Below, piece by piece: positions 53,258 to 63,177 of a stretch of DNA of 64,000 nt. A program made the position numbers and the translations under genes. Below the pieces are notes generated by a model that did not search any database, had not been told where the DNA came from, and saw only the letters and a program-made list of their open reading frames with translations. The stretch is from contig OZ244987.1 in NCBI GenBank assembly GCA_965223105.1, forward strand, positions 186,001 to 250,000, written 5' to 3'. Within the stretch, counting starts at the first letter, position 1. The number at the start of each line of letters is the position of its first letter. This DNA is from JABDMH01 sp965223105. Lineage in GTDB: Bacteria; Bacteroidota; Bacteroidia; Chitinophagales; Saprospiraceae.

Positions 53258-54127
53258 ATGACACATTTCTTCAACTTCGCACAAATCTTGAACTCTGCGC
53301 TGTCTCCCAACAGGGGAATTGAGATTCAACATATCACTTCGACCATCTTATGCAGTACCCTATTCCTTTTACCTTTAGAAACCATTGGCCAACAAGAAAA
53401 ACTAGAAATAGATGGGGCCATCCAGATATCTAACTCCGAGGATCCGATACCCGATCCGGGTACTGTACAGTGGAGTGGAAGTGATTTAGAAGTCTACGAT
53501 GGTACAAGGTGGCTTTCGCTCACTGGTGACAAAAGAATCCGGGATATAGACAACAATAGTTATGAAATTGTGACTATCGGCACTCAGGTATGGATGGCTC
53601 AAAACCTCCGTACCACAAGATATAATGATGGGACGTTCATTCCATTAGTAACTGACAATACTGAATGGTCCACTTTGAATACACCAGCCTACACTTGGTA
53701 CAATGATGATCAGCCCCCTTCACATGTCGGAGCTATGTATAATTATTATACGGTAGCTGACACGAATAATCGTAACATCTGCCCCATCGGATGGCATGTG
53801 CCTACTACTGCAGAATGGCAAATCTTGAGAGACTCATTAGGTGGGCAATCTTTAGCTGGAGGTAAGATGAAGCAAACAGGGTTGGCAAATTGGAACAATC
53901 CGAATACGGGAGCAACCAATGAAAGTGGTTTTTCTGGCATATCAGGTGGCTTCCGTGCTCCAGCAGGTTCCTATAGTAATCTTGGTTTTGGTGGCCACTG
54001 GTGGAGTAGCTCTGCGAGCAGCGAAACTTTCGCCATAGCCATGAGGATTGATCACAACGACACCGACGCACATATACAGAATACACAAAAGGGTTTTGGA
54101 CTTTCCGTCCGTTGTGTTAAAGACTAG
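53258..54127 (+). CDS. FISUMP-domain exported protein
   Basis: 289 residues from the ATG at 53258; the frame is open further upstream to 53078, but that part is Cys/Lys-rich and unlike a leader. A hydrophobic segment (HITSTILCSTLFLLPLETIGQ, split by a Cys) about residues 26-45 acts as signal peptide. The Fibrobacter-succinogenes-major-paralogous domain covers about 90-289: DIDNNSYEIVTIGTQVWMAQ, NLRTTRYNDG, YNYYTV, CPIGWHVPTTAEW, SGFSGISGGFRAPAG, GHWWSSS and a final LSVRCVKD. The domain is common in exported Bacteroidota and Fibrobacter proteins; function unknown. Confidence 0.85.
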   Translation: MTHFFNFAQILNSALSPNRGIEIQHITSTILCSTLFLLPLETIGQQEKLEIDGAIQISNSEDPIPDPGTVQWSGSDLEVYDGTRWLSLTGDKRIRDIDNNSYEIVTIGTQVWMAQNLRTTRYNDGTFIPLVTDNTEWSTLNTPAYTWYNDDQPPSHVGAMYNYYTVADTNNRNICPIGWHVPTTAEWQILRDSLGGQSLAGGKMKQTGLANWNNPNTGATNESGFSGISGGFRAPAGSYSNLGFGGHWWSSSASSETFAIAMRIDHNDTDAHIQNTQKGFGLSVRCVKD

Positions 54128-54474
54128 TTGGTCCCAGTAGCAAATGTGATACACCCGAGAAAATTTCAAGATCCTTTTTCTCAAATTCGATAAACTGGAA
54201 GAGGTTGTCGAGCAACCACCCAAATCATATGCCTTTTCTGGTTACGAACGAAAAGGCTGTTCCATTCGAATTCTGTAAGAAATCTGTACTTATCTACTGG
54301 TAAGAATACCATTCGCATATATGTTTCCAAGCTTTGTCCCATTCTCGCGGAAATCAGGTGCAAAGCCTATTTGAGACCCAGAAAATATCAGTTCACCATT
54401 GTGGAAAATATGATCAAATGCACTCTTTTAAAATGAAAAATTAGATTTATTCACTTATTAATAACCCCAAACAA
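54128..54474. other. Intergenic region
   Basis: 347 bp between the FISUMP and metallopeptidase genes. GCCTTTT and AAAAGGC near 54231-54257 can form a 7-bp hairpin without a U-run. The last 60 bp before 54475 are AT-rich and probably promoter. No gene supported. Confidence 0.5.
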
Positions 54475-55332
54475 ATGAAACCATTCATGATCCTGGTGCT
54501 GCTATTGGGCACCATCTTCACAAGTTGTGAAAAAGATGCAGCATTCGAGGAAGCACCTCAGAAAGGCGATGTTGATGTAGCACCCACTTTTGAAGATGTG
54601 GAAGTCCCAAGCACCCATATTTTCCATCAGGTATTTAAAGATCTGGAGGTAAATCTGGATGCCATAAAGCAGTCGATAGTTGATTATCCCGATGGCTCTA
54701 TCGAGGAGGTGATGATCGTTGAAGACGATATCGTATTATCAAACGACCAAATCACGGCGTTATCAAAAAGGCACGATCACAGTCGCCAGGCTGCCCACAC
54801 CCACTATGTTAAGGGCATTAATCAAATCAATATTTATTGCAGTACCAATAACTGGAGCCTGTCTACCGCAGTAAATCGTGCAATCAACAACTACAATGCA
54901 GTGAACAACCTCGGGATTAATTTTGTCCGTGTACCCTATGCCTATTTGGCGCATATTCACGTATACCTTAGTACTTATGCCCCCCCACTTGGCGGCTTGG
55001 CTGGGTACCCTAATCCCAGCTTGTATGACTTAAATGTGGGTAAAACATATCCTTATCGTTGGGCCAGAGTAGGTATGTTGGTGCCAACGCTAACTCTTGA
55101 TGAGATCGAGCATGTGGTCACCCACGAAATTGGCCATTGTCTTGGCTTGCGGCATACAGATTGGAACACGGGTCTTTCCTGTGGCACCTTTGCACCTGAA
55201 ACGCCTCCGGGATGGCAAATTTGGGGCACTCCGACGAATGATGCTTCTTCCATCATGAACAAATGCTATCCTTCGACTACCTCCGGGGAGTTTACGTTTT
55301 TTGATGCTTTTGCCCTTGGGCTACTGTTCTGA
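54475..55332 (+). CDS. HEIGH-type zinc metallopeptidase lipoprotein (M57-like)
   Basis: 285 residues. The lipobox ends at Cys18 (FTSC). A ~85-residue prodomain-like segment precedes the protease domain. The zinc site is H217-E218-I-G-H221-C-L-G224-L-R-H227-x-D229, i.e. HExxHxxGxxH plus Asp, and a Met-turn S-S-I-M-N lies near residue 262. These features match the dual-action HEIGH metallopeptidases (M57) within the metzincins. It should be anchored to the outer or inner membrane and face outward. Monocistronic. Confidence 0.9.
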   Translation: MKPFMILVLLLGTIFTSCEKDAAFEEAPQKGDVDVAPTFEDVEVPSTHIFHQVFKDLEVNLDAIKQSIVDYPDGSIEEVMIVEDDIVLSNDQITALSKRHDHSRQAAHTHYVKGINQINIYCSTNNWSLSTAVNRAINNYNAVNNLGINFVRVPYAYLAHIHVYLSTYAPPLGGLAGYPNPSLYDLNVGKTYPYRWARVGMLVPTLTLDEIEHVVTHEIGHCLGLRHTDWNTGLSCGTFAPETPPGWQIWGTPTNDASSIMNKCYPSTTSGEFTFFDAFALGLLF

Positions 55333-55378
55333 CACACCTTTATTTGGGAAGAAGAGCATACATCATATTTACCTTGGA

Positions 55379-55403
55379 CCCAGCTTGAGATCCTCAGGCT
55401 GGG
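55379..55403. terminator. Convergent-region hairpin, weak terminator candidate
   Basis: CCCAGCTTGAG pairs with CTCAGGCTGGG (11 bp, one wobble) around loop ATC. It lies between the ends of the metallopeptidase gene and the leftward AsmA-like gene, but neither side has a clear U-run. Confidence 0.4.
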
Positions 55404-55486
55404 CACTCTATGTAGTCAGCGTCGACTTGTGCCCATGTCACAGTTAGAGAGTAATGAACGCCATAAAATATGATCCTGGCTGTTAC

Positions 55487-57073
55487 TCACTTACCACCAT
55501 CCACCCGCTGATGTTTCAGCTCAGCAGGTAGGAGGATATTTGGCATTATAGTGGACTGGATTCCAGAAAGCACCGCAATCCACAGATAGTTGAAGATGGA
55601 TTTATTGATTTCACGATTTGCGTAGATCTTGCCAAGATAGTGTTTGTCGGTGCGCACATTTTCCTGAGGAAATATGAACGCTTCAACAATGTTGTCTAAT
55701 ATACCTTCAACAAACTTACGTTCCAGAAAGTCGATATCTAGATCACGATAAAAGAACTGCATCTCTCCAGAAGCATTTGAAGAATTGGCTTGAACTTGAA
55801 ATGCCAGCTCATCAATCGTTCCCGAGGTGAAAAACATCTTAGTAGCCGGGGCTAAAATCTCATTGGCTTTGGAAATTTCAAAGTTTCCCAGATGGCCAGA
55901 GTAGGAATAACTATTATTCTCTGCCAGCATTGGAAACTGAGCATCGATTGCCACGGATCCGTTGCCATAGAGAAGGCATTCTATATGAACGGAGATTTCG
56001 TCATTCATCCGCCATTCGGCGGAGTCATTGGTTATATTGACGAAATGTCCATTAATGTTGTTAAACATAACTTCCCCAGCTTTGGATTCACCAGGAAGAA
56101 GTTCGGCATACGCAATGTAGCCATCTCGCAAAACCACTGAATCGATATTTACCTCATAATCTAGGTGACGGAAGACTTCATGAGGAAGGGGATGTCTGTG
56201 GTTGTCACTATGGGATAAATTCTTGTCGATAAAATCTTCAAAGGTAAACCTGGAAATCGCAATCCTACCAGCTGCGAGCCTCTGTCTAAATAGGCCAAGT
56301 ATGTCGAAACCAACGGCCTGGATTTCTGAAATATTGAATTTGATAAGGTCTGTTTGTGAAGGCACCCTCCGCAAAAATTCGTCAGTATCGTATCTGGGTG
56401 TACCGGAGATCTGGTTGATGGTACAACTGCTATCAGCGACCTGGCCAGTAATTTTTTTCATTCTTATATCATAAAGGTGCTCCTTATCTCTCATTAGGAT
56501 ATCTGCAACCTCAAATTTACCAGAACTCAGGATGGCAGACGTGGTCATGCCCCTGGTGTACTCAAAGTCTCGGCTCAACAGGTTAAAAGAGCCGATTTCA
56601 AGCTGAGCAATGGAATCCTTGAAGTGAGTGAATTTGGCTTGTTCCACTTTTAGTTCATCGGCAAAAAAAGCCAATTCTTCTCCTTTCTCTTCTAAGTCTG
56701 TAAAATCCTTCAAATGAATGCTATCGCCAAGCTGTTTGATTACCGGATTAGCAATGGTGATTGATCTTGCCTTGATTTCCTTATCCTTGAGCAGAGTCCA
56801 CCATGAAATTCTCGATAGATTCACTTCACCCAAGGTACCATGTAACCCTTCATTTCGGTTCAGTGTATCTTTTCTGAAATCAAACCGAATATCACTGAAA
56901 AGCACCCTTGCACTCAATATCTCAACCTTAAGATTGCCATACTCAATGTTTATGTTCTGGCTGGCAATAGCTCTGTCAATTTTTGAGCGAATAAGATGGG
57001 GGAGCAACAGAAAAATCAATGCTGCCAATAGCAGTACAAAAATTGCAATGGAGAACGGCCAGATCTTACGCAT
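55487..57073 (-). CDS. AsmA-like inner-membrane-anchored protein
   Basis: 528 residues. A single N-terminal membrane helix (about 5-25, WPFSIAIFVLLLAALIFLLLP) is followed by a long beta-rich periplasmic body with the AsmA/DUF748 pattern: IDRAIASQNINIEYGNLKVEI, DIRFDFRKDTL and later repeated SGxI-type strands (GHLGNFEIS, SGTIDELAFQVQ). AsmA-like proteins form long beta-grooves implicated in lipid transfer between membranes. This is a short member and no partner gene is adjacent. Assignment is by pattern, not by a unique motif. Confidence 0.65.
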   Translation of the reverse strand: MRKIWPFSIAIFVLLLAALIFLLLPHLIRSKIDRAIASQNINIEYGNLKVEILSARVLFSDIRFDFRKDTLNRNEGLHGTLGEVNLSRISWWTLLKDKEIKARSITIANPVIKQLGDSIHLKDFTDLEEKGEELAFFADELKVEQAKFTHFKDSIAQLEIGSFNLLSRDFEYTRGMTTSAILSSGKFEVADILMRDKEHLYDIRMKKITGQVADSSCTINQISGTPRYDTDEFLRRVPSQTDLIKFNISEIQAVGFDILGLFRQRLAAGRIAISRFTFEDFIDKNLSHSDNHRHPLPHEVFRHLDYEVNIDSVVLRDGYIAYAELLPGESKAGEVMFNNINGHFVNITNDSAEWRMNDEISVHIECLLYGNGSVAIDAQFPMLAENNSYSYSGHLGNFEISKANEILAPATKMFFTSGTIDELAFQVQANSSNASGEMQFFYRDLDIDFLERKFVEGILDNIVEAFIFPQENVRTDKHYLGKIYANREINKSIFNYLWIAVLSGIQSTIMPNILLPAELKHQRVDGGK

Positions 57074-57366
57074 TCAAGTTCAGTTGCATCATCAAGCGAT
57101 AAATGTGCTAGTCACATTTGGTCCAGGACCAATAATGTATCCTTGAGGTGGTCATAGATTGGGACCCTTTAAGATTATGTAAGGTTCGCTCAGCTCACTA
57201 TGGAATGGAGTCTCTGTGATACCCGCCTTTTGGTATGGATATGTCCTGATCACCAGCATTGTTAAATACACTTTTCAAAATTCTTCTGGTTAATAAACCA
57301 TTGTGTGAGAACTCGATGAGATAATGTTATTTTGAGGCTATCATTTCAAATCTTACATTACTCCTT

Positions 57367-58902
57367 ATGAAGTTTATTTCGTCCTTGCTTTTTTTTCTCT
57401 GTCTTGTAACTGCAATTTCAGCCCAACCTTTAACCCTTCCCGCCATATTTACTAACCACATGGTCTTACAGCGGGGTCAAGTCAATCCAGTTTGGGGTTG
57501 GGCTTCGCCTGGTGAGATGGTGTCTGTAGAGATTAAGGATCAGGCACATCAGACAGAATCAGACGATGAGGGTTACTGGAAGGTCTATCTACAGCCTCTT
57601 CCTACTGGTGGACCCTATCAGATGAAAATTTCGAGCGAGCATTCTCAGTTTACGATTGAAGATATTTTGGTAGGTGAAGTGTGGATCTGTTCCGGTCAAT
57701 CAAACATGGCCTGGCCGGTTCAAGTAAGTAATCATGCTGATTTGGAAATTCAGGCTGCAAATCATCCGAATATTCGGTTAATATCAGTACCACAGGTAGG
57801 AACACAGGATATCCAACACGACTTCGATGGATCCTGGGTACAGTGTTCTCCGCAAACGATAAAGAGTTTTTCAGCGGTGGGCTATTTCTTTGGAAAACGT
57901 CTCCATCACACTTTGGGCGTACCCATTGGTCTGATTGATAATGCGTGGGGTGGTTCGGCAGCGGAGGCTTGGATCCCCAGAAGTATTTTGGACGGTGACG
58001 AACGATATAAGGATCTGATGGATTGGTGGCGTGAGAGGGAGTCTTCCTTTGATTATGAGGAAATGCTAAGGACCTGGGAGCAAGAGGTGCAAGCATGGAA
58101 GGCCAGTGGGCAGCAGGGGCAACCACCGCGTCGACCTCGAGACTTGTTGTCTGGAAATCATCGGCCAGCTAATATTTTTAATGGTGTCTTGCACCCTACA
58201 GTCGGGTACGGCATCAAGGGAGCGATTTGGTATCAAGGAGAATCGAATGCCGGTCGGGCCTATCAATATCGGGATCTCTTTCCTCTAATGATCGAGACCT
58301 GGCGAGAAGTCTGGGGCCAAGGAGATTTCCCGTTTTACTATGTGCAATTGGCTGATTTTCAATCAGAGTCAACTGGACCGCAGGAAAGTGCCTGGGCTGA
58401 ATTGCGTGAGGCACAGACGATGACCATGGACAAGCTTTCCAATGTAGGTGAAGCAGTGATTATTGATGTAGGTGAAGGAAGGGATATTCATCCCAGAGAT
58501 AAACAGACCGTCGCCAACCGATTGGTCAGATGGGCCTTGGCTCGTGATTATGGATACGACATGGACTTTCACAGCCCCAGATATCGCTCCATGAAAATCG
58601 ACGGAAATAAAATCACCCTTACTTTTAACCATGTGGGTTCACGGTTATATACTTTTGATGTAGATAAACCCCGTGGATTTACCATTGCTGGAACTGATCA
58701 GGTCTTCCACCCGGCAGAAGCTGTGATCATAGACGAAAATAGAATCGAAGTTTGGTCTGATCAGGTACCTGATCCCGTTGCCGTCCGCTATGCCTGGGCA
58801 AACAATCCGGTTTGTAATGTTTATAGTCGGGAAGGTCTACCTCTCACTCCCTTCCGTACCGATACCTGGGATGGGGTAACCAAAGGTGTTGAACACAATT
58901 GA
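57367..58902 (+). CDS. Sialate O-acetylesterase family protein
   Basis: 511 residues. Signal peptide (1-19, AISAQ). SGNH-type hydrolase of the SASA family: LPAIFTNHMVLQRGQ opening, catalytic Ser in VWICSGQSNM near residue 113, GVPIGLIDNAWGGSAAEAW, KGAIWYQGESN, FPFYYVQLADF and the catalytic D-x-x-H in GEGRDIHPRDK near 377. It removes O-acetyl groups from sialic acid or other acetylated sugars outside the cytoplasm. It lies 58 nt upstream of a PIG-L deacetylase gene on the same strand, probably one operon for deacylating glycans. Confidence 0.92.
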   Translation: MKFISSLLFFLCLVTAISAQPLTLPAIFTNHMVLQRGQVNPVWGWASPGEMVSVEIKDQAHQTESDDEGYWKVYLQPLPTGGPYQMKISSEHSQFTIEDILVGEVWICSGQSNMAWPVQVSNHADLEIQAANHPNIRLISVPQVGTQDIQHDFDGSWVQCSPQTIKSFSAVGYFFGKRLHHTLGVPIGLIDNAWGGSAAEAWIPRSILDGDERYKDLMDWWRERESSFDYEEMLRTWEQEVQAWKASGQQGQPPRRPRDLLSGNHRPANIFNGVLHPTVGYGIKGAIWYQGESNAGRAYQYRDLFPLMIETWREVWGQGDFPFYYVQLADFQSESTGPQESAWAELREAQTMTMDKLSNVGEAVIIDVGEGRDIHPRDKQTVANRLVRWALARDYGYDMDFHSPRYRSMKIDGNKITLTFNHVGSRLYTFDVDKPRGFTIAGTDQVFHPAEAVIIDENRIEVWSDQVPDPVAVRYAWANNPVCNVYSREGLPLTPFRTDTWDGVTKGVEHN

Positions 58903-58960
58903 GGGTGAGTGGAAAGGGGGTGTTTATCTTGTCGTTTATATTATTTGAATTTTAGGGACT

Positions 58961-59851
58961 ATGAAATTGAAAATTATTCATTTGTGGGCCTGCGTGTCTG
59001 TGCTTTCAGCATCGACCTTCGCACAGGCAGATAACGAGATATTACACATCATAGCATTTGGCGCTCATCCCGATGATGCTGAGTTAAAGGCAGGTGGTGT
59101 GGCTGCAATGTGGGCGGCACAAGGGCATAAGGTGAAATTTGTCTCGCTGACCAATGGAGATATTGGCCACTTTGCTCAGGCAGGAGCACCTCTGGCTCAG
59201 CGCCGAAGAGCGGAGGTGGAGGAATGTGCCAATATATTTGGTATAGAGACAGAGGTACTTGATATCCACGATGGCGAATTGGTGCCCTCCCTGGAGAATC
59301 GCCGCAAGGTAGCTGATCTGATTCGCGAGTGGCAAGCAGACATTGTCTTGAGTCATCGCCCCAACGATTATCACCCTGATCACCGTTACACCGGCGTCTT
59401 GGTTGAAGACGCATCAGTCATTGTTGCCGCTCCTTTCTTTTCCAGCAATACCGATGCCACCAAGGGAAATCCGATATTTTTGCATTATTCCGATAATTTT
59501 CAAAAGCCCTATCCGTTTGAGCCTGCCATTGTAGTAGGCATCGATCAAGTAGCTGACCAAAAATGGGATTGTATCCAGGCTATGCCATCACAATTTGCCG
59601 ATGCCCATTCGTGGCAGGCCAGCTATCGACAGGATGTACCTAAGGATCCATCAGCCAGAAAGGAATTCTTATTAAATCTAGTCAAGAAACGCAATGAGGC
59701 GGTGGCCGATAAATTTCGCAAGTTGTTGGAAGATCTTTACGGCAACGAAACCGGCAGTAAAATCAAATATGCTGAAGCATTCGAATTGTGTCAATATGGC
59801 ACCCAGGCCGACACCGAGACCTTGAAAAAATTATTTCCCAGCTTTGAGTAG
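58961..59851 (+). CDS. PIG-L/LmbE-family zinc deacetylase, exported
   Basis: 296 residues. Signal peptide (1-21, TFAQ). The LmbE/PIG-L metal motifs are present: AHPDDAE near residue 34 (general base Asp and zinc ligands) and HPDHR near 143. The family removes N-acetyl groups from GlcNAc-type sugars in GPI, mycothiol and bacillithiol pathways; exported Bacteroidota members are often next to sugar-catabolic genes, as here behind a sialate esterase. Substrate unknown. Confidence 0.92.
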   Translation: MKLKIIHLWACVSVLSASTFAQADNEILHIIAFGAHPDDAELKAGGVAAMWAAQGHKVKFVSLTNGDIGHFAQAGAPLAQRRRAEVEECANIFGIETEVLDIHDGELVPSLENRRKVADLIREWQADIVLSHRPNDYHPDHRYTGVLVEDASVIVAAPFFSSNTDATKGNPIFLHYSDNFQKPYPFEPAIVVGIDQVADQKWDCIQAMPSQFADAHSWQASYRQDVPKDPSARKEFLLNLVKKRNEAVADKFRKLLEDLYGNETGSKIKYAEAFELCQYGTQADTETLKKLFPSFE

Positions 59852-59999
59852 TGCTTTGCCCTGCCATCGTGAGGTGACTTGATATGCATTGGCCAGAGAG
59901 GAGCTTGCCTTTTTAAAGACGGCATTTCTCTCCGTAATCAGGCCGATCCTAGGTTTTCTTTACCATTCCGCTGGCACCAATAAGTAATCACACCTGGTT

Positions 60000-61235
60000 C
60001 TAGGTCGACATTCCCCTGGCTTCAATCTTCCAAATGGTTTCTACTTGATCGTTACGAGTGGCATAGATTTGATCATATAAGTTGACGACTGGGTCACAGT
60101 GGGAGACGATCAGTTCAACTTTGTCGCCCACCCTGTAAGTACGAGAAGGATCCTCATAAGTGATCGTGCCAAATTCATCTGATCCGGAGCGGTAGCTCAT
60201 GCCTGTTTCACCCTTGACTACTGCCCACGGTCGATTGATCGTACAGGCTTTGGCTCCTGCATCGGTAGTCACTTGTCCTTCATATTGATCGTTGACTACA
60301 GTTGTCAGGATGGTTAGTGAGGGTTGAAAATCAGTGTATACCTCTGGATTGTCTGACCCTCCAATCGCCATATATTGGGCATCCATAAATAGATAACTAC
60401 CCACTTGGACATCAGTAAAGTAAGCTGTCTCATGATCTATATTGTAGGTTCCAGTGCCGCCACCACTAAATATCTCAGTATTTAGTCCGGATTGTTGCAT
60501 GAGGTCAATGGTCTCACTGGCTGCTGCCAGTCGTCCAAGCGTTTGTGTCTTGCGCTTCTCAAAGCCTTTTACATGCTGAGATCCGCCATCATAACAAAGG
60601 ACGCCAAGGAGACGAAGGCCCGGAAGACGATCCACTTCCTGGGCCAAGGTCAGCGCAGGTTTACCAGGAGAAATACCCGTGCGGTGCCCCCCCGGATCTA
60701 TATCTACCACAACATCTGCCTCTACTCCAGTTGCCATGGCTGCAGATGAAAGGTCTCGAGCATTGGCGAGACTATCGGTAGCTTGAATCAATTGGGGACA
60801 CCATTTTCGCAACCGCATGGCCCTCTCTATTTTATACTTGGTGACGTTAGGTGTGGTAATGAGAATGTTCTCAATGCCATGTTCAAACATCACCTCAGCT
60901 TCACTTACCTTGGCCGTGCATATGCCTACAGATCCACTTTCGATTTGCAGGCGGGCTATGGCCGGACATTTGTGCGTTTTAGCATGTGGACGGCTGGCAA
61001 TGCCATGGCGAACCATCGTCCGTTGCAGTTTTTCCAAGTTCGCTTCCAGGGCATCTAAGTCGACACAAAGTGAAGGGGTGTCAAGGTCCCACTTGGAAAT
61101 ATTGCTGGTCATTTTTCCATCCAAATGAAAGGAAAGCATCTGTTGTGAAGAATAGCCCTTAAGAGTTGTTGGTATCCAAAAAGGTGCTGTTGCAGCCACG
61201 GTCAGGAATCGGCGGCGTGAATCATTTTTTCTCAT
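60000..61235 (-). CDS. D-threonine-aldolase / DSD1-like PLP enzyme with Tat signal
   Basis: 411 residues. The N-terminus has a twin-arginine motif SRRRFLT followed by a hydrophobic stretch, so Tat export as a folded holoenzyme is likely. From about residue 48 it matches the alanine-racemase-N/DSD1 family: LDTPSLCVDLDALEANLEKL, RPHAKTHKCP (PLP lysine Lys86), VVDIDPGGHRTGI, FSGGGTGTYNID and the metal motif SHCDPVVNLYD near the end (His and Cys ligands). The family contains D-threonine aldolases and D-serine dehydratases, all metal and PLP dependent. Periplasmic breakdown of D-hydroxy-amino acids is inferred. Confidence 0.9.
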   Translation of the reverse strand: MRKNDSRRRFLTVAATAPFWIPTTLKGYSSQQMLSFHLDGKMTSNISKWDLDTPSLCVDLDALEANLEKLQRTMVRHGIASRPHAKTHKCPAIARLQIESGSVGICTAKVSEAEVMFEHGIENILITTPNVTKYKIERAMRLRKWCPQLIQATDSLANARDLSSAAMATGVEADVVVDIDPGGHRTGISPGKPALTLAQEVDRLPGLRLLGVLCYDGGSQHVKGFEKRKTQTLGRLAAASETIDLMQQSGLNTEIFSGGGTGTYNIDHETAYFTDVQVGSYLFMDAQYMAIGGSDNPEVYTDFQPSLTILTTVVNDQYEGQVTTDAGAKACTINRPWAVVKGETGMSYRSGSDEFGTITYEDPSRTYRVGDKVELIVSHCDPVVNLYDQIYATRNDQVETIWKIEARGMST

Positions 61236-61412
61236 GCTGAGTTCAATTTGTTGGGACAGGAATCACCATGCTAAAGTCGAAATGTAGATTAACTTCTCAG
61301 GTGTAGATATTGACAAAATACAAAATGATCTCAAGCAACCTCGCAAGGCACAGACCCTGTCTTTGCCAGATTTTAAGCAATGGAGGCAACAGGTAAAAAA
61401 TCAAGGGAGCAA

Positions 61413-61574
61413 CTACATGTCATTCAGTTGCTTCTCAAGCTCATCAATTTCTCCTATCATAAGTGCGTAGGCCTTAATGTCTCCCGATCGTTGAATATCA
61501 CGGGCGATTTCTAATTTGCGGACAATTTCCTTCTCCAATTTCTTCTTTGGATCTCTCTTAAAAAAACTAAACAT
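61413..61574 (-). CDS. DUF6435-family small protein
   Basis: 53 residues from the ATG at 61574 (MFSFFKRDPKKKLEKEI...); the longer frame upstream overlaps the neighbouring gene and does not look like protein. It is a charged, helical peptide whose opening FSFFKRDPKKKLEKE and IQRSGDIKAYALM segments match what I remember of DUF6435. Function unknown. It overlaps the stop of the SDR/DUF2867 gene by 8 nt and is the second gene of that operon. Confidence 0.75.
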   Translation of the reverse strand: MFSFFKRDPKKKLEKEIVRKLEIARDIQRSGDIKAYALMIGEIDELEKQLNDM

Positions 61575-63030
61575 ATTTTTTGTTGTTCTCAGAATGGTGT
61601 GCACTATTGCTAATTTTTCGGAGCATTCCGTTAAATACGTAGTGATGAAAAGGCGACACAAGGTACCAATACAGTCTGCCCCAGAGGCCTCTTGGCCGAA
61701 ATGTTGCTTCCTGTACCAGCTCGAAATGGCCGCCCACTTCGTCTATCCTGAATTCAAGCCAGGCTTCTCCGGGCAATTTCATCTCGGCAAAGAGTAGTAA
61801 TCTTTGTGCTTGGCGATCGGCAACAAGCACCCGCCAAAAATCAAGCGAATCTCCTGGATGAATTTGATGACGATGGGTTCGTCCCCTCCTGAGGCCAACT
61901 CCACCTGCCAGCTTGTCTAAAAATCCACGAATTGACCACAGCCAATTGGCATGATACCAACCGGTTTCCCCTCCGATTGCCCAGATCGTATCCAGCAATT
62001 TACTTACGTCTCCTCTAAAAGTAACCGACCGCTGATCTTTATAGCACCCATGCACTGGTACTTCTACTTGCTCCATTAAGTGTAACTGACTGTTACTGGT
62101 TCCGAAGGCATCCTTCCAGCTCGAAATCACTGTGTTGGAGTGCATTTGCTCGAAGGCCATCTTGACAGCTTCTTTGTAGCCAATGAGCTGGATATCCAAT
62201 AATTCTGCCACCTTATTTTCGGTAGGAATTACCTCAATTTTCATGCTCTCAACCAAATTCACCGCCAACTTGTAGTTGGTGGAAGTGACAAAGTACAACC
62301 AGTATGATGAGAGTCTTGGTGTCAGGAAAGGGAGGGTCAGGATGTATCGGTGCAAACCACGTACCTCTGCGTAAAGTAGTAGCATGTCCTTGTAGGTCAA
62401 TATTTCTGGACCACCGATATCTATGGTCTTGTCTTCTAGCTCATCCCGGTCCAGGCATTTGACCAAAAAATCAATCACGTTGCTCACAGCTATAGGCTTG
62501 GAGCGGGTCCTGACCCACCTTGGAGTCACCATAATGGGCAGTTTTTCTACCAAGTCTCTGATAATTTCGAAAGATGCACTGCCCGAGCCCACAATGATTC
62601 CCGCCCGAAATGAGGTTACAGGTATAGGACATGACCTGAGAATTTCTTCCACATGAAGTCGTGATCGTAAATGCTCCGACAGCTCCTGAGCATTTGCGAT
62701 TCCTCCCAGATAAACAATTTGCTGGACTTGGGTTCGACTGATTGTGTCGATAAAATTTCGTGCCGATTCAGCCTCTAATTTTTCGAATGAACTTGTGGAG
62801 GCTCCCATACTGTGAATCAGATAATAGGCAGCATCGATGTCCCCGGGTATTTTACTTAGGGTGGAAGCCTTCAGAAAATCGACTTCGATTAAATCCACTT
62901 TTGACTTCCAAGTATCTGGAACACGGTTGCGATCTCGGACACAGATTACTACTTCGTGACCAGCTTTGATGAGTTTGGGCAGGAGCCTTTTGCCTATGTA
63001 TCCAGTAGCTCCAGTGAGAAGGATTCGCAC
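61567..63030 (-). CDS. NAD(P)-binding SDR protein fused to a DUF2867 domain
   Basis: 487 residues. The N-terminal Rossmann domain (1-~290) starts MRILLTGATGYIGKRLLPKL with the TGxxGxxG cofactor motif and is an atypical NmrA-like SDR lacking a clear YxxxK pair. The C-terminal ~165 residues (GDSLDFWRVLVADRQAQRLLLFAEMKLPGEAW region) match DUF2867, a lipid/steroid-binding-like domain fused to such reductases in many bacteria. It may reduce a quinone- or steroid-like ligand. The DUF6435 gene is coupled downstream. Confidence 0.87.
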   Translation of the reverse strand: MRILLTGATGYIGKRLLPKLIKAGHEVVICVRDRNRVPDTWKSKVDLIEVDFLKASTLSKIPGDIDAAYYLIHSMGASTSSFEKLEAESARNFIDTISRTQVQQIVYLGGIANAQELSEHLRSRLHVEEILRSCPIPVTSFRAGIIVGSGSASFEIIRDLVEKLPIMVTPRWVRTRSKPIAVSNVIDFLVKCLDRDELEDKTIDIGGPEILTYKDMLLLYAEVRGLHRYILTLPFLTPRLSSYWLYFVTSTNYKLAVNLVESMKIEVIPTENKVAELLDIQLIGYKEAVKMAFEQMHSNTVISSWKDAFGTSNSQLHLMEQVEVPVHGCYKDQRSVTFRGDVSKLLDTIWAIGGETGWYHANWLWSIRGFLDKLAGGVGLRRGRTHRHQIHPGDSLDFWRVLVADRQAQRLLLFAEMKLPGEAWLEFRIDEVGGHFELVQEATFRPRGLWGRLYWYLVSPFHHYVFNGMLRKISNSAHHSENNKKYV

Positions 63031-63177
63031 AAGAATTTTGTTTAATTGTTAGCTTGAAAAACTAAACAAAAATAGTTGATTAGAGTTCTCCGCGGTAACA
63101 TCGTTGGGATTGCAGTGAGTATCCAGTAATGCTTATTGGAGGCTATTACTACACTAGTACAGGACTCAATGCGGACA

